Below, one piece after another: positions 26,865-36,133 of a DNA stretch of 36,269 nucleotides. Made by a program: the position numbers and the translations under genes. This DNA comes from an uncultured Methylococcaceae bacterium (GTDB taxonomy: Bacteria > Pseudomonadota > Gammaproteobacteria > Methylococcales > Methylomonadaceae), in the NCBI GenBank assembly GCA_903945605.1, contig CAJAWH010000078.1, positions 1-36,269 of the forward strand, read 5' to 3'. The notes beneath the pieces were generated by a model that saw only the letters and a program-made list of their open reading frames with translations, ran no database searches and was not told the origin of the DNA. The number at the start of each line of letters is the position of its first letter. The stretch's first letter is position 1.

Positions 26865-27851
26865 ATGAGTAAAAATTTATTGGAGCAGCTTAAAGAAGTC
26901 ACAATTGTTGTGGCGGATACGGGTGATATTGAAGCGATAGAGAAATTTACCCCCCGTGACGCGACAACCAATCCTTCTTTGATCACCGCAGCAGCGCAAA
27001 TGCCACAATATCAAGGTATTGTTGATGACACTCTGAAAGGGGCGAGGGCGACACTGGGTGATTCAGCTTCAGCGGCAGATGTCGTGTCTTTGGCATTTGA
27101 CCGGTTGGCAGTTTCTTTTGGCCTTAAGATACTTGAAATTATCCCGGGCAGGGTTTCCACAGAAGTCGATGCGCGTTTGTCATTCGACACAGAGGCAACC
27201 GTAGCCAAAGGCCGTGAACTGATTGCCCAGTATGAAGCCCAAAATGTAAGCCGTGAGCGTGTTTTAATCAAAATTGCAGCCACTTGGGAAGGGATTCAAG
27301 CAGCAGCAGTGCTGGAAAAAGAAGGTATTCATTGTAATTTGACCTTGTTGTTCGGTATTCACCAAGCGATTGCTTGTGCCGAGAATGGCATCACCTTGAT
27401 TTCACCTTTCGTTGGACGGATTCTTGACTGGTATAAAAAAGACACCGGACGTGATTCTTACGAGCCAGCAGAAGACCCAGGTGTTGTATCAGTGACGGAA
27501 ATTTATAACTACTACAAAAAATTCGGTTATAAAACTGAAGTCATGGGTGCCAGCTTCCGTAATGTCGGTGAAATTTCCGAATTGGCAGGTTCTGATCTGT
27601 TGACTATCGCACCTTCATTATTGGCTGAACTGCAAGCGACTGAAGGCGAATTGCCAAGAAAGTTAGACCCTGCAACAGCAGCGGGCATGGAAATTGAAAA
27701 AATATCGATAGATAAAGAAACTTTCGACCGTATGCACGAAGAAAACCGTATGGCCACTGACAAATTGGCTGAAGGTATTTCAGGTTTTGCTAAGGCATTG
27801 GAGTCTCTGGAAGAATTATTGGCAACAAGATTGGCGAGTTTGGAAGCTTAA
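26865..27851 (+). CDS. tal: Transaldolase
   Basis: The 328-residue product is a classical (TalB-type) transaldolase that transfers a dihydroxyacetone unit between sugar phosphates. [10 protein letters not shown] near residue 31 and the active-site segment [12 protein letters not shown] with the Schiff-base Lys136 are diagnostic; GISFNCTLLF-like [15 protein letters not shown] and [10 protein letters not shown] follow. The C-terminal [19 protein letters not shown] is also typical. The ribosome site is modest (AAAGGGT). It lies 46 bases after protein B and 76 bases before the aldolase gene, so all are probably on one transcript. Confidence 0.98.
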   Translation: MSKNLLEQLKEVTIVVADTGDIEAIEKFTPRDATTNPSLITAAAQMPQYQGIVDDTLKGARATLGDSASAADVVSLAFDRLAVSFGLKILEIIPGRVSTEVDARLSFDTEATVAKGRELIAQYEAQNVSRERVLIKIAATWEGIQAAAVLEKEGIHCNLTLLFGIHQAIACAENGITLISPFVGRILDWYKKDTGRDSYEPAEDPGVVSVTEIYNYYKKFGYKTEVMGASFRNVGEISELAGSDLLTIAPSLLAELQATEGELPRKLDPATAAGMEIEKISIDKETFDRMHEENRMATDKLAEGISGFAKALESLEELLATRLASLEA

Positions 27852-27927
27852 TCAAGCCAGGATGTATCAGCGTTCAGGGAAGAACGCCCCCCGCTAACCT
27901 CGCAATTAACATTAATTAGGTCTATCA

Positions 27928-29007
27928 ATGTCACAAAAAATTTTAGATGTCGTCAAACCGGGTGTAGTGACTGGCGACGATGTACAAAAAATATTTGCCA
28001 TCTGTAAAGAAAATAAATTCGCTCTGCCAGCCGTCAACGTCATCAGCACAGGTTCAATCAATGGCGTATTAGAAGCCGCTGCCAAAGCAAAATCTGCTGT
28101 TATCGTACAATTTTCAAATGGTGGCGCCCAATACGTTGCCGGTAAAGGCTTAAAATTGGAAGGTCAAAAAACGGCTATCTTAGGTGCCATTTCAGGTGCC
28201 CAGCATGTCCATACGGTTGCTGAATATTATGGCGTGCCTGTTATCTTGCATACCGACCATGCAGCCAAAAACTTGTTGCCTTGGATAGACGGTTTGTTGG
28301 ACGAAGGTGAAAAACGCTTTGCCGCCACCGGAAAGCCGCTGTTCAGCTCGCACATGCTTGACCTTTCAGAAGAAAGCCTGAAAGAAAACATTGAAATTTG
28401 TGGCAATTATTTACAACGTATGTCTAAAATGGATATGACGTTGGAGATTGAATTGGGCGTGACAGGCGGTGAAGAAGACGGTGTGGACAATAGCCACATG
28501 GATCACTCCATGTTGTATACCCAGCCTGAAGATGTCGCTTATGCCTATGAAGAACTGATTAAAATCAGCCCTAGATTCACCATAGCAGCTTCATTTGGCA
28601 ACGTCCACGGAGTTTACAAACCAGGCAACGTTAAATTGACTCCAAGCATTTTGGACAATTCACAAAAATACGTTTCTGAAAAATACGGTGTGCCAGCCAA
28701 TACCTTGAACTTTGTGTTCCACGGCGGTTCAGGTTCTAGTGCGGAAGAAATTGAAGAATCGATCAGCTATGGCGTAATCAAAATGAATATTGATACCGAC
28801 ACCCAATGGGCAACATGGGAAGGTATTATGAACTACTACAAAGCCAATGAAGGCTATTTGCAAGGCCAAATAGGCAATCCTGAAGGCGACGACAAACCGA
28901 ACAAAAAATTCTATGACCCACGCGTCTGGCAACGGGCTGGTGAGTTAGGTATGGTTGCCCGTTTGGAGCAAGCCTTTAAAGAGCTGAATGCACTAAATAC
29001 GCTTTAA
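27928..29007 (+). CDS. fbaA: Fructose-bisphosphate aldolase, class II
   Basis: The 359-residue product is a zinc-dependent FbaA-type aldolase that joins or splits fructose 1,6-bisphosphate and triose phosphates. HTDHAAKNLLPW supplies the catalytic Asp110 and zinc ligand His111; IELGVTGGEEDGVDN, GNVHGVYKPGN (zinc histidine) and FHGGSGSS (zinc histidine and phosphate loop) complete the site. Length equals E. coli FbaA. A six-base-stem hairpin (GCGTTC ... GAACGC, 27870-27887) lies in the short gap before it. It is the last gene of the operon, followed by a likely terminator. No phosphofructokinase gene is in the window. Confidence 0.98.
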   Translation: MSQKILDVVKPGVVTGDDVQKIFAICKENKFALPAVNVISTGSINGVLEAAAKAKSAVIVQFSNGGAQYVAGKGLKLEGQKTAILGAISGAQHVHTVAEYYGVPVILHTDHAAKNLLPWIDGLLDEGEKRFAATGKPLFSSHMLDLSEESLKENIEICGNYLQRMSKMDMTLEIELGVTGGEEDGVDNSHMDHSMLYTQPEDVAYAYEELIKISPRFTIAASFGNVHGVYKPGNVKLTPSILDNSQKYVSEKYGVPANTLNFVFHGGSGSSAEEIEESISYGVIKMNIDTDTQWATWEGIMNYYKANEGYLQGQIGNPEGDDKPNKKFYDPRVWQRAGELGMVARLEQAFKELNALNTL

Positions 29008-29021
29008 CAAAGAACGCTATT

Positions 29022-29062
29022 CATGGGCTATTTACTCAATAGCCCATGGACACAAATTTTTT
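29022..29062 (+). terminator. Likely terminator of the RuMP operon
   Basis: CATGGGCTAT (29022-29031) pairs perfectly with ATAGCCCATG (29039-29048), seven-base loop; six T follow at 29057-29062, eight bases beyond the stem. The offset T-run makes it a fair, not strong, intrinsic terminator. Confidence 0.6.
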
Positions 29063-29218
29063 GATTGGAGAACATACAAGGCGCCAAAAGTAATACTCAA
29101 ACATTTAGTCGGTTGGGTAACCATATAGTTGAAATCAAATTTTGGAGGTTAGTGTAGAAAAATACTGTTTTATGTAGGTCATTTACCATTAACTCGTTTC
29201 AATTTATTTGAGCATACT

Positions 29219-29932
29219 ATGGACACCTTACAAGCAGCACTCTACAGCCGTATCGATAATTTTAACTTGGATGTGACGGGCGTACAGCTAACATTCAGCC
29301 AGCGTTTAGCAAGAGAAAACAAGTGGTCTGAGCCGTATACATTACGCGTCATCGAAGAGTATAAAAAGTTCACCTTCCTCGCTATGGTTGCAGGACATCC
29401 TGTGACACCTTCCCAGCAAGTTGATGCCGTATGGCATTTGCACCTCACCTACAGCCAATCCTATTGGCAAGACTTTTGCCCTAACATTTTGGGCGGACCA
29501 TTGCATCATAAGCCAACTCAAGGCGGAGTGGATGAAGCTAAAAAATTTCGTGAATGGTATGGCAACACCTTAGGCAGTTACCAAATATGGTTTAAGGATA
29601 ATCCACCAGCCGATATATGGCCAAGTGTGGGCGAGCGATTTTCCCGTAGCATACCCTCTGTTTGTAGAAATAAAAAAGGGCTTAACAATTTGCAAACCAG
29701 CATACTGTTGACCTCTTTGTTTTTGGTGACCAGTTGCTCCAATCGTACACAAGATAGTGTATTATTAATTTTTTTGGTATGGATTTTTTTAATTTTTATT
29801 AAATTACGGGGCAGTTGGAATTCACGAAAGTCCAGGTCAGATTGGAATGTCGATTCAAATGACGGGAGTCATGGTGGTTTCGGTGATAGTGATTCTGGCG
29901 ATAGTGGCTGTGGCGGCTGTGGTGGTGATTGA
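29219..29932 (+). CDS. GRDP-like (DUF1399-type) membrane protein, copy 1
   Basis: The 237-residue product has an N-terminal domain (1-145) with the signature VDAVWHLHLTYSQSYWQDFC (residues 69-87), PLHHKPTQGG and NPPADIWP. This pattern is that of the glycine-rich domain-containing-protein-like family (PF07173/DUF1399). Then come two hydrophobic segments (about 158-170 and 177-191) and a Gly/Asp/Ser-rich tail that ends GDSGCGGCGGD. The conserved His73 and His75 (WHLH) and His96-His97 hint at a metal or catalytic site, which is inference. Function is unknown. It starts a three-gene tandem array downstream of the RuMP operon, separated by a terminator-like hairpin. Confidence 0.85.
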   Translation: MDTLQAALYSRIDNFNLDVTGVQLTFSQRLARENKWSEPYTLRVIEEYKKFTFLAMVAGHPVTPSQQVDAVWHLHLTYSQSYWQDFCPNILGGPLHHKPTQGGVDEAKKFREWYGNTLGSYQIWFKDNPPADIWPSVGERFSRSIPSVCRNKKGLNNLQTSILLTSLFLVTSCSNRTQDSVLLIFLVWIFLIFIKLRGSWNSRKSRSDWNVDSNDGSHGGFGDSDSGDSGCGGCGGD

Positions 29933-30120
29933 TAATGTAATTGCCGTTTTTTGAATATGTGAATAAACGAAGCATCAAAAATAATATACAGGCAGCTTAG
30001 TCGTTTGTGTATTTTACATTGTTGACATGTTAGGCACTATAGCGGGGAGGTCAGTGTAGAAAAATACTGTTTTATGTAGGTCATTTACCATTAATTCGTT
30101 TCAATTTATTTGAGCATACT

Positions 30121-30759
30121 ATGGACACCTTACAAGCAGCACTCTACAGCCGTATCGATAATTTTAACTTGGATGTGGCGGGGGCACAGCTAACATTCAG
30201 CCAGCGTTTAGCAAGAGAAAACAACTGGTCGCAATTGTTCACATCACGGGCAATCGACGAATACAAAAAATTCACCTTCCTCGCCATGGTTGCAGGACAT
30301 CCTGTCACACCCTCCCAGCAAGTCGATGCCGTTTGGCATTTGCACCTCACCTACAGCCAATCCTATTGGCAAGACTTTTGCGCCAACATTTTAGGCAGGC
30401 CGTTGCACCATGAACCAACCCAAGGCGGAACGGATGAAGCCGATAAATTCCGCGAATGGTATGGCAACACGCTGGTAAGCTATGAAACTTGGTTTAATGA
30501 AAAACCACCTGCCGATATCTGGCCAGATGTGAATAAAAGATTCCGTAGCCCCAAGAAAATTAACTTTTTTCTGATTTTGTCAGGTATTCTATTTGTAACA
30601 AACCTCTTATTAGCATCTCAAAATAAATCTGCAATCGCTGTTTTTATAGGCTTATTAGTTTTATTTAACATAAGTTTGATGCGCCAATCCAATTCAAAGT
30701 GGGATATGGGTTTTGATGACGGTGACGGCGATAGCAGGGGCGGCTATGTTGGCGATTGA
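30121..30759 (+). CDS. GRDP-like (DUF1399-type) membrane protein, copy 2
   Basis: The 212-residue paralogue of copy 1 keeps the WHLH signature, PLHHEPTQGG and KPPADIWP. The membrane part is different (about 148-185, NFFLILSGILFVTNLLLAS and a second helix IAVFIGLLVLFNISLM). The tail is shorter and has lost its cysteines, ending GDGDSRGGYVGD. Its first 110 coding bases and leader are nearly identical to copy 1, so the duplication is recent in this part while the C-terminus has changed fast. Confidence 0.85.
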   Translation: MDTLQAALYSRIDNFNLDVAGAQLTFSQRLARENNWSQLFTSRAIDEYKKFTFLAMVAGHPVTPSQQVDAVWHLHLTYSQSYWQDFCANILGRPLHHEPTQGGTDEADKFREWYGNTLVSYETWFNEKPPADIWPDVNKRFRSPKKINFFLILSGILFVTNLLLASQNKSAIAVFIGLLVLFNISLMRQSNSKWDMGFDDGDGDSRGGYVGD

Positions 30760-30931
30760 TGGCTTCTGTTGTCATGTTAGGATAAACATTAAACCGCATA
30801 ACGACTTAGAAATTATGTAATTGTTTGGGAATACCTTCGCACTGAAGTCAAATTATGGAGGTTCATGTAGAAGAATTGTCATAAGTAGGTTATTTGCCAT
30901 TATCGCGTTTCAAATTATTTGGGCATACTAT

Positions 30932-31591
30932 ATGGACACCTTACAAGCAGAACTCTATAACCGTATCGATAATTTTAACTTGGATGTGGCAGGTACACAG
31001 CTAACATTCAGCCAGCGTTTGGCAAGAGAAAACCAATGGACTAAGCGGTATGCATTGCGTGTTATCGAAGAGTATAAGAAATTCACTTTTCTTGCCATGG
31101 TCGCAGGACATCCAGTTACCCCGTCCAAGCAAGTGGGTGTCGTTTGGCATTTGCACCTCGCCTACAGCCAATCCTATTGGCAAGACTTTTGCCCCAACAT
31201 TTTAGGCAGGCCGTTGCATCACGAACCAACCCAAGGCGGCGAAAACGAAGCCCAAAAAATCCGCGAATGGTATGGCAACACGCTGGCCAGTTATAAAACA
31301 TGGTTTGATGAAAAACCACCCACCGATATCTGGCCGGATGTGGATGGGAAATTCCGGAGCCGACTAACCATCATTGATAACTTTTTGGTGCTTCTAGCGG
31401 GTTTTGTAGGTATAACAAACGTCATGTTAATTGAATTTCAAAATGAAACTGTAACCGCGCTTATCCTAGGCGGTTTAGTTTTATTTAATATAAGTTTGTT
31501 ATGGAAGTCCAAACTAGAGCGGGATATAGATTTTGATTTTGATGGCGGTGACGGCGATAGCGGTTGTGGTGGAGGGTGTGGTGGCGATTGA
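30932..31591 (+). CDS. GRDP-like (DUF1399-type) membrane protein, copy 3
   Basis: The 219-residue product aligns with copies 1 and 2 from its first residue (MDTLQAELYNRIDNFNLDV). I chose ATG 30932 on that basis; the frame extends upstream to 30821 but that part corresponds to the non-coding leader of the other copies. It keeps WHLHLAYSQSYWQDFC, PLHHEPTQGG and KPPTDIWP, though the segment just before reads VGVVWHLH where the others have VDAVWHLH. Two membrane segments follow (LVLLAGFVGITNVMLI and ALILGGLVLFNISLLW), and the tail ends GDSGCGGGCGGD. It converges on the phosphopantetheinyl transferase gene. Confidence 0.85.
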   Translation: MDTLQAELYNRIDNFNLDVAGTQLTFSQRLARENQWTKRYALRVIEEYKKFTFLAMVAGHPVTPSKQVGVVWHLHLAYSQSYWQDFCPNILGRPLHHEPTQGGENEAQKIREWYGNTLASYKTWFDEKPPTDIWPDVDGKFRSRLTIIDNFLVLLAGFVGITNVMLIEFQNETVTALILGGLVLFNISLLWKSKLERDIDFDFDGGDGDSGCGGGCGGD

Positions 31592-31666
31592 AGCTGTACC
31601 AACAGATACGATTTATAAGTGTACAGGCCAGTTGCAGTTGAGCAGGTAACTGTACAAGGTATATGG

Positions 31667-32386
31667 CTAACCGTCTGTGGTTTCTTGCTGAGTATCCATC
31701 TCATAGATGCTAAGTGCTTCTATGGGTCGGTTTAGCACAACAGCGCAGCAATAACAACCCGTTATAGCCGGCATTGCAACAGACCATTGTGAAGCGTCGC
31801 CAAATTGACAGGGTATTCTCAAAAAACCACAGCCTTCTCCAGTATCAAGCACACACTGTGCCAAGCCCAAGCCAATTCCACGCCCCGTGGCTTTGACAAA
31901 AGCCTCTTTTTTAGTCCATAACTCATAAAATCCGGCCAGCTTTTCATCCTCAGCGAGATTGTGCCAATAAAGACGCTCCTCTTCAGCAAAACACCGGTTG
32001 ACCAGTGCGGTAAAATTATTTCTAGGTCGGCAATATTCAATATCCACACCCAAAAGCCCCGCACGGCTAACTGCCATGACCCACTGCTTACCGGAATGGG
32101 AAATATTGAAGGCCAGATTAGGGTGATCTGCTAAATAGGGCTTACCATAGGCGTGGCGTTTGATAATTATACGCAAGGGCGGCTCATCCAAATAGTACGA
32201 TAATACTTGCCTCAACCGGCCTTGAGATTCTAAATAGTAGCTTTTACGAGGCTCTGCTAGCTGTTCAACCTTGGTCAATTCGCTTGCATCAAGTAAAGTC
32301 CAAAAATCCAGTATAGGTGCTGAGCCAACTTCTAAGTTAATCTCAGCGTGCCAAATATGCAGGGAATTACTGTCAAGGGGTAACAA
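31667..32386 (-). CDS. 4'-phosphopantetheinyl transferase (Sfp/AcpT superfamily)
   Basis: The product (239 residues from TTG 32386) has the superfamily motifs: GRLRQVLSYYL and HAYGKPYL in the N-terminal half, FNISHSGKQWVMAVS, GVDIEYCRPR (metal-binding Asp and Glu) and LWTKKEAFVKATGRGI (catalytic Glu and Lys). It would transfer the phosphopantetheine arm of coenzyme A to carrier proteins. The length fits the two-domain Sfp type. I place the start at TTG 32386, seven bases after AAGGA and overlapping the ggt stop by 14 bases. An ATG at 32470 in the same frame would overlap ggt by 98 bases and has no ribosome site. No synthase for a natural product lies in the window. Confidence 0.88.
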   Translation of the reverse strand: MLPLDSNSLHIWHAEINLEVGSAPILDFWTLLDASELTKVEQLAEPRKSYYLESQGRLRQVLSYYLDEPPLRIIIKRHAYGKPYLADHPNLAFNISHSGKQWVMAVSRAGLLGVDIEYCRPRNNFTALVNRCFAEEERLYWHNLAEDEKLAGFYELWTKKEAFVKATGRGIGLGLAQCVLDTGEGCGFLRIPCQFGDASQWSVAMPAITGCYCCAVVLNRPIEALSIYEMDTQQETTDG

Positions 32387-34067
32387 CAGCGTATCCTTCC
32401 CCCCTTGGGTCGCTGGCGGCAAACAAATCTCCTGTAGACTTTTGCCATAACACCGCTTGCATATTGCCATAAAGTACAGGGGTTTCTTTTAGCACATGCC
32501 CCATTGCCCTCAATTGACTGGCTTCATCGGTAGTCAAGGCGGCCTTTTCGTAGTCGACTACATCCGGCATAAATTGATGATGGAAGCGAGGCAGTTTTAC
32601 CCAGGCATCGGGTTTGTGGTTTTCTGCAAAATCCAGCACAGCCAATAACACCATAGAAATAATACGGCTGCCGCCCGGTGTGCCTAAAGCGGCAAGTTGC
32701 CACGGTGTTTCCAAAAAAGTCGGGGTCATGCTCGACAACGGGCGTTTGCCCGGGGCAATCGCGTTGGCCTGTCCTCCTACGAGGCCATAACCATTCATAA
32801 CACCCGGTTGGCTAGAAAAATCATCCATTTCATCATTTAATAGAACGCCCGTGCCCTGCGCCACTAAGCCAGAACCAAAAGCCTGGTTAATGCTAAGCGT
32901 TGCCGCTACGGCATTGCCGTGATCATCTATGATAGAGAAATGACTGGTATTGTTGCCTTGTGCTTGGTCTTGGTTTTCGCCTGACAATAGTCGGCTGGGT
33001 AAGGCAGAATGGCTATTTATGCTGGCACGTAATCCCGCTGCATAATCGGCATTGAGTAATCGGCTTACAGGGATGGTGTTAAAAGCAGGGTCGCCCAAAT
33101 ACAGTGCACGGTCATGATAAGCACGGCGCATAGCTTCGATGATGAGATGTTTACGGGTCACCGAAGAAATTTTGGTTAAATCATAGCCAGCAAGAATGTT
33201 AAGCATTTCCAGTAAAACGACGCCACCAGAAGATGAGGGGGCGGCACTGGTGATGGTGATACCCTGATAGCTACCGTGGATAGCTTGGCGTTCAATAATA
33301 TGGTAGCTGTCCAAATCTTGTTGCGTCCAGACACCACCGTTGGCGGTAACGCTTTTTAATAATAGCTCGGCAGTCCTGCCTTTATAAAAACCATCATGCC
33401 CTGAAGCTGCCAAGCGCGATAGGGTGTCAGCCAAATCAGTTTGTTTTAAAATGCTGAAACGCTCAGGCAGGGCATTTTGACTATTCAAAAATATATGCGC
33501 GCTAGCCGGAAAACGGCTAATGACTTCGGCACGTTGTTGCAAGTTTCTTAGGTAATGGTCGTTAATGGCAAAGCCGTACTTGGCATAGCGGATAGCCGGT
33601 GCAAGGCTTTGTGCCAACGGTAGCAAGCCATAATGGGCGGATAAATGCACTAAAGCGGCAGGAAGCCCCGGAATGGCGGCTGCCAGAGCACCATTGAGGG
33701 ATAGTTGCGGGTTGTTGTTGCCTTTATTATCAAGGTACATAGTGGCATGGGCCAATAATGGGGCGGTTTCCCGTCCGTCTATCAGGGTTTCAAAAGTGCC
33801 TTGGCTATGGGGACTGGGCGTAGCCCCGCGCAACAACCAATAACCACCACCACCCAGCCCAGAGCCGGATGGTTCGACCACTGCTAACGCGGCAGTGACC
33901 GCAACCGCTGCATCGTAAACATTACCACCTTGTTTAATGATTTCCAGTCCGGCTTGAGTGGCCAAAGGATGCGCGCTGGCAATGGCGACTTTAACATCTT
34001 GGGCAAAAGATACAGAATGCCAAGACCATAACAAAATGAACAAATGTAGGTGTTTTCTGAAGACCAT
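32373..34067 (-). CDS. ggt: Gamma-glutamyltransferase (periplasmic)
   Basis: The 564-residue precursor has a signal peptide (about 1-22) and the GGT fold of the Ntn-hydrolase superfamily. It self-cleaves before Thr374 in GNNTSHFSI, giving large and small subunits. DGRETAP contains Arg99, which binds the glutamate carboxylate. SGSGLGGGGYWLL, PSSSGGVVLLEML and LNDEMDDFS are family landmarks. It hydrolyses or transfers the gamma-glutamyl group of glutathione and related peptides. Ribosome site AGGTAAG precedes ATG 34067. It follows the phosphoesterase gene by 35 bases and overlaps the phosphopantetheinyl transferase, so the three may form one operon. Confidence 0.95.
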   Translation of the reverse strand: MVFRKHLHLFILLWSWHSVSFAQDVKVAIASAHPLATQAGLEIIKQGGNVYDAAVAVTAALAVVEPSGSGLGGGGYWLLRGATPSPHSQGTFETLIDGRETAPLLAHATMYLDNKGNNNPQLSLNGALAAAIPGLPAALVHLSAHYGLLPLAQSLAPAIRYAKYGFAINDHYLRNLQQRAEVISRFPASAHIFLNSQNALPERFSILKQTDLADTLSRLAASGHDGFYKGRTAELLLKSVTANGGVWTQQDLDSYHIIERQAIHGSYQGITITSAAPSSSGGVVLLEMLNILAGYDLTKISSVTRKHLIIEAMRRAYHDRALYLGDPAFNTIPVSRLLNADYAAGLRASINSHSALPSRLLSGENQDQAQGNNTSHFSIIDDHGNAVAATLSINQAFGSGLVAQGTGVLLNDEMDDFSSQPGVMNGYGLVGGQANAIAPGKRPLSSMTPTFLETPWQLAALGTPGGSRIISMVLLAVLDFAENHKPDAWVKLPRFHHQFMPDVVDYEKAALTTDEASQLRAMGHVLKETPVLYGNMQAVLWQKSTGDLFAASDPRGEGYAVVTP

Positions 34068-34102
34068 GGCAACTTACCTAAAGTGATTGGCGAACAGTAG
34101 GA

Positions 34103-35638
34103 TCAAGAGCCTAGGTCGAATGCATGAGACAAATCGCCTACTGACTCCCTGACACCGGACAGTGGTTGTAAGTCAAAACGTCGCGTGATAAATTTAATGA
34201 TGGAGGTGGTGTCGTAAGCGGTATGGTCGACATAGCCCCGTTTGGCAAATGGCGAAATCACCAAGGCAGGAATACGGCTACCGGGTCCCCAACGGTCGCC
34301 TTTGGGTAGGGCGGCATGGTCCCAAAAACCACCATTTTCATCATAAGTGACGATAATGGCAGTGTTTGCCCACACAGGGCTGCGTCTGATACGTTCAACC
34401 AGTTGGGCAATATGGGCATCACCTGACATTACGTCGGTATAGCCAGGGTGTTCGTTCACGTTACCGGCGGGTTTATAGAAAGCAACCTGCGGCAGTTCGC
34501 CCTTGTCAAGACCCTGCAAAAAAGCATCGGCATCCAGCAAATGTTGCGCGCGGTCAGCTGTACCAGGTGCGAAACGTTGGTAATAATTGAACGGTTGGTG
34601 ATGCGCCTGAAAGTTAATGGCTCTGTCCTCGCTATTGTAAATGACCGTCCGTTTGACTGCGGGCGATTGGATGCCGTCAGCATTGGCGGCATGCCAACCT
34701 TCTGCGTACCAGCCCCAAGATATGTTTTTTTCCGACAAGGTATCACCGATGGTTTTGACCGTTTGAGCGGGCAAAGGATGTAACGTAGGGTCTGCCAAGT
34801 GCCGGTCGCCAGTCAAAGCCGGTTTGATGCCTGATGGCTGATAAGGCGGCTGGCGTGTGTTGACCGCGTAGCCATCTGGCGTAAAAGGGCCATCTAGCAA
34901 TTGTGGTGGCCCTTGCATGGCGGAAGCCGGGGAGCTGGCTTTTCGTTTTAACCGGCCATTAGCATCGATTTGTGCCCTCAAATTATCAGGGGCTTGGCTG
35001 TCCTGCAAGGTGCAGGCACAGACCAGCCATTGGTGGTTGATATAGGAACCACCATAGGCCGCCATAAAAAAATTGTCTGCCAACACATACTCTTTGGCCA
35101 GTTGCCATAGAGGCAGTTTAGAACCGTCGTAATAGCCCATGGTCAGGCCACCCGCATCAGAAATGGCAGCAAATTTATTGTTTTTGCCGCCATTGATTTG
35201 TTCTTGGTTTTGGTAAAAGCTATGTACCAAATCACGCGACGGGGTCGTTAGCGGCAAGTTGACCGGTGGCGCGTCAAGCTGGAACGGTCGGTTAGGCAAC
35301 TTGGCCCCAATAGCTGGGCTAGTGCCTTTAGCGGCAATCGGCGGCAGAATGTGGAATGGCTTGCCGTCATGGTCAAGCTGGGTAGTTTGCTCGGGCGCGG
35401 CTTGGGTTATGCCGTTGGCATGGGGGAACAAGCCATAAAGATTGTCAAAGCTGCGGTTTTCCGCATAAATCACAATAATATGTTCAATTTTACTGAGCGG
35501 TTCCTGTGCTGGCACTGCCAAGCGGGTGGCATTGCTGCAAGCCGGTAACAGTGTGCCGGACAAGATAATAGGCAATAACAGCAGCACTGTTTTCAGCAAG
35601 CGTGGCTGGCTGTTGGCAGTTAGATAGTAAATAGGCAT
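34103..35638 (-). CDS. Phosphoesterase of the phospholipase C/acid phosphatase AcpA family, probable lipoprotein
   Basis: The 511-residue product belongs to PF04185: IIVIYAENRSFDNLYGLFP (metal-binding Glu-Asn near the N-terminus), ADNFFMAAYGGSYINHQW, and YDENGGFWDH (metal-binding Asp-Glu) near the C-terminus. Members cleave phosphate or phospholipid esters outside the cytoplasm. I start at ATG 35638 (MPIYYLTANSQPR) with AGAGAA eight bases upstream; a longer frame to 35707 adds no conserved sequence. The N-terminus has a hydrophobic signal ending in LLPAC, so Cys34 may be lipidated, though Pro in the lipobox is unusual. It is first in a probable operon with ggt and the phosphopantetheinyl transferase. 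Phosphatase versus lipase activity cannot be told. Confidence 0.9.
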   Translation of the reverse strand: MPIYYLTANSQPRLLKTVLLLLPIILSGTLLPACSNATRLAVPAQEPLSKIEHIIVIYAENRSFDNLYGLFPHANGITQAAPEQTTQLDHDGKPFHILPPIAAKGTSPAIGAKLPNRPFQLDAPPVNLPLTTPSRDLVHSFYQNQEQINGGKNNKFAAISDAGGLTMGYYDGSKLPLWQLAKEYVLADNFFMAAYGGSYINHQWLVCACTLQDSQAPDNLRAQIDANGRLKRKASSPASAMQGPPQLLDGPFTPDGYAVNTRQPPYQPSGIKPALTGDRHLADPTLHPLPAQTVKTIGDTLSEKNISWGWYAEGWHAANADGIQSPAVKRTVIYNSEDRAINFQAHHQPFNYYQRFAPGTADRAQHLLDADAFLQGLDKGELPQVAFYKPAGNVNEHPGYTDVMSGDAHIAQLVERIRRSPVWANTAIIVTYDENGGFWDHAALPKGDRWGPGSRIPALVISPFAKRGYVDHTAYDTTSIIKFITRRFDLQPLSGVRESVGDLSHAFDLGS

Positions 35639-35764
35639 GTGAATATTCTCTGTAAGGCGGCTGTGGAGGTTGGCAAACAAAGTGAAAAAGGCTGGCAGGC
35701 ACACCAAAACAGCAAGTGCGGCTAAAGATTGAATAGTAGCTTAAATTGTGTTTCAAGCCGATAG

Positions 35765-36133
35765 CTAGCCAGTAAAATTATCCGGCTGAACGGATTCGCT
35801 TATAATATCAGCCAAACGTTTAACCCCTGGCCCTGGGCAATCAGCATTGGCTAAGATCAGGTAGAGAGGTGCCTCGCGCATACTGCCTGCCTGCAGGGGC
35901 AGTTGCTTTAATAACCCTGATTGTAATTCTTCGCGGATATGCCCTTCAGGCAGCCAAGCAAAGCCGTAGCCCATACAGACCGCTTGGATGGATGTGGCTA
36001 GTTGGCTGACTGTCCAACGCTGGTCAACTTCGACCGAAACGGAACGCCGGTCGCGGTTGCTGCCGGAATCACGCACCACCACATGACGGTAAGCGCGTAA
36101 ATCAGTATGGCTCAATTGTCGACCCAAGTTGAA
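35765..36133 (-). pseudogene. LysR-family regulator remnant, C-terminal part only
   Basis: About 122 codons ending TAG at 35765 encode the second half of a LysR effector-binding domain: FNLGRQLSHTDLRAYRHVVV, then RDSGSNRD, AVCMGYGFAWLPEGHI and a C-terminal LKQLPLQ region. A typical LysR protein has about 300 residues, so the DNA-binding helix-turn-helix and the first half of the sensor are missing. Family resemblance ends just upstream of FNLGR near 36133, and the frame hits a TGA stop at 36146-36148. No start with a ribosome site is seen. It is therefore a disrupted gene, probably cut by an insertion or rearrangement. Confidence 0.7.

Larger units (their letters stand above)
29144..31591 (+). 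repeat. Tandem triplication of a gene with its 75-base leader
   Basis: Three units start with GGAGG exactly 75 bases before the ATG: 29144 (ATG 29219), 30046 (ATG 30121) and 30857 (ATG 30932). Units 1 and 2 are almost identical through the leader and the first 110 coding bases; unit 3 has a diverged but alignable leader and a close coding match. The 3' thirds of the genes are diverged. So both gene and upstream control sequence were duplicated, with later divergence of the C-terminal parts. Confidence 0.9.

Noticed and set aside
29870-29932. Gly/Cys-rich tail of GRDP-like copy 1 considered as a ribosomal-peptide (RiPP) precursor core
   Set aside because: Tails of this kind are common on predicted membrane proteins, and no maturation enzyme or leader-cleavage gene lies nearby.
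30821-30931. N-terminal extension of GRDP-like copy 3
   Set aside because: The corresponding DNA in copies 1 and 2 is the non-coding leader, and the conserved protein begins at 30932.
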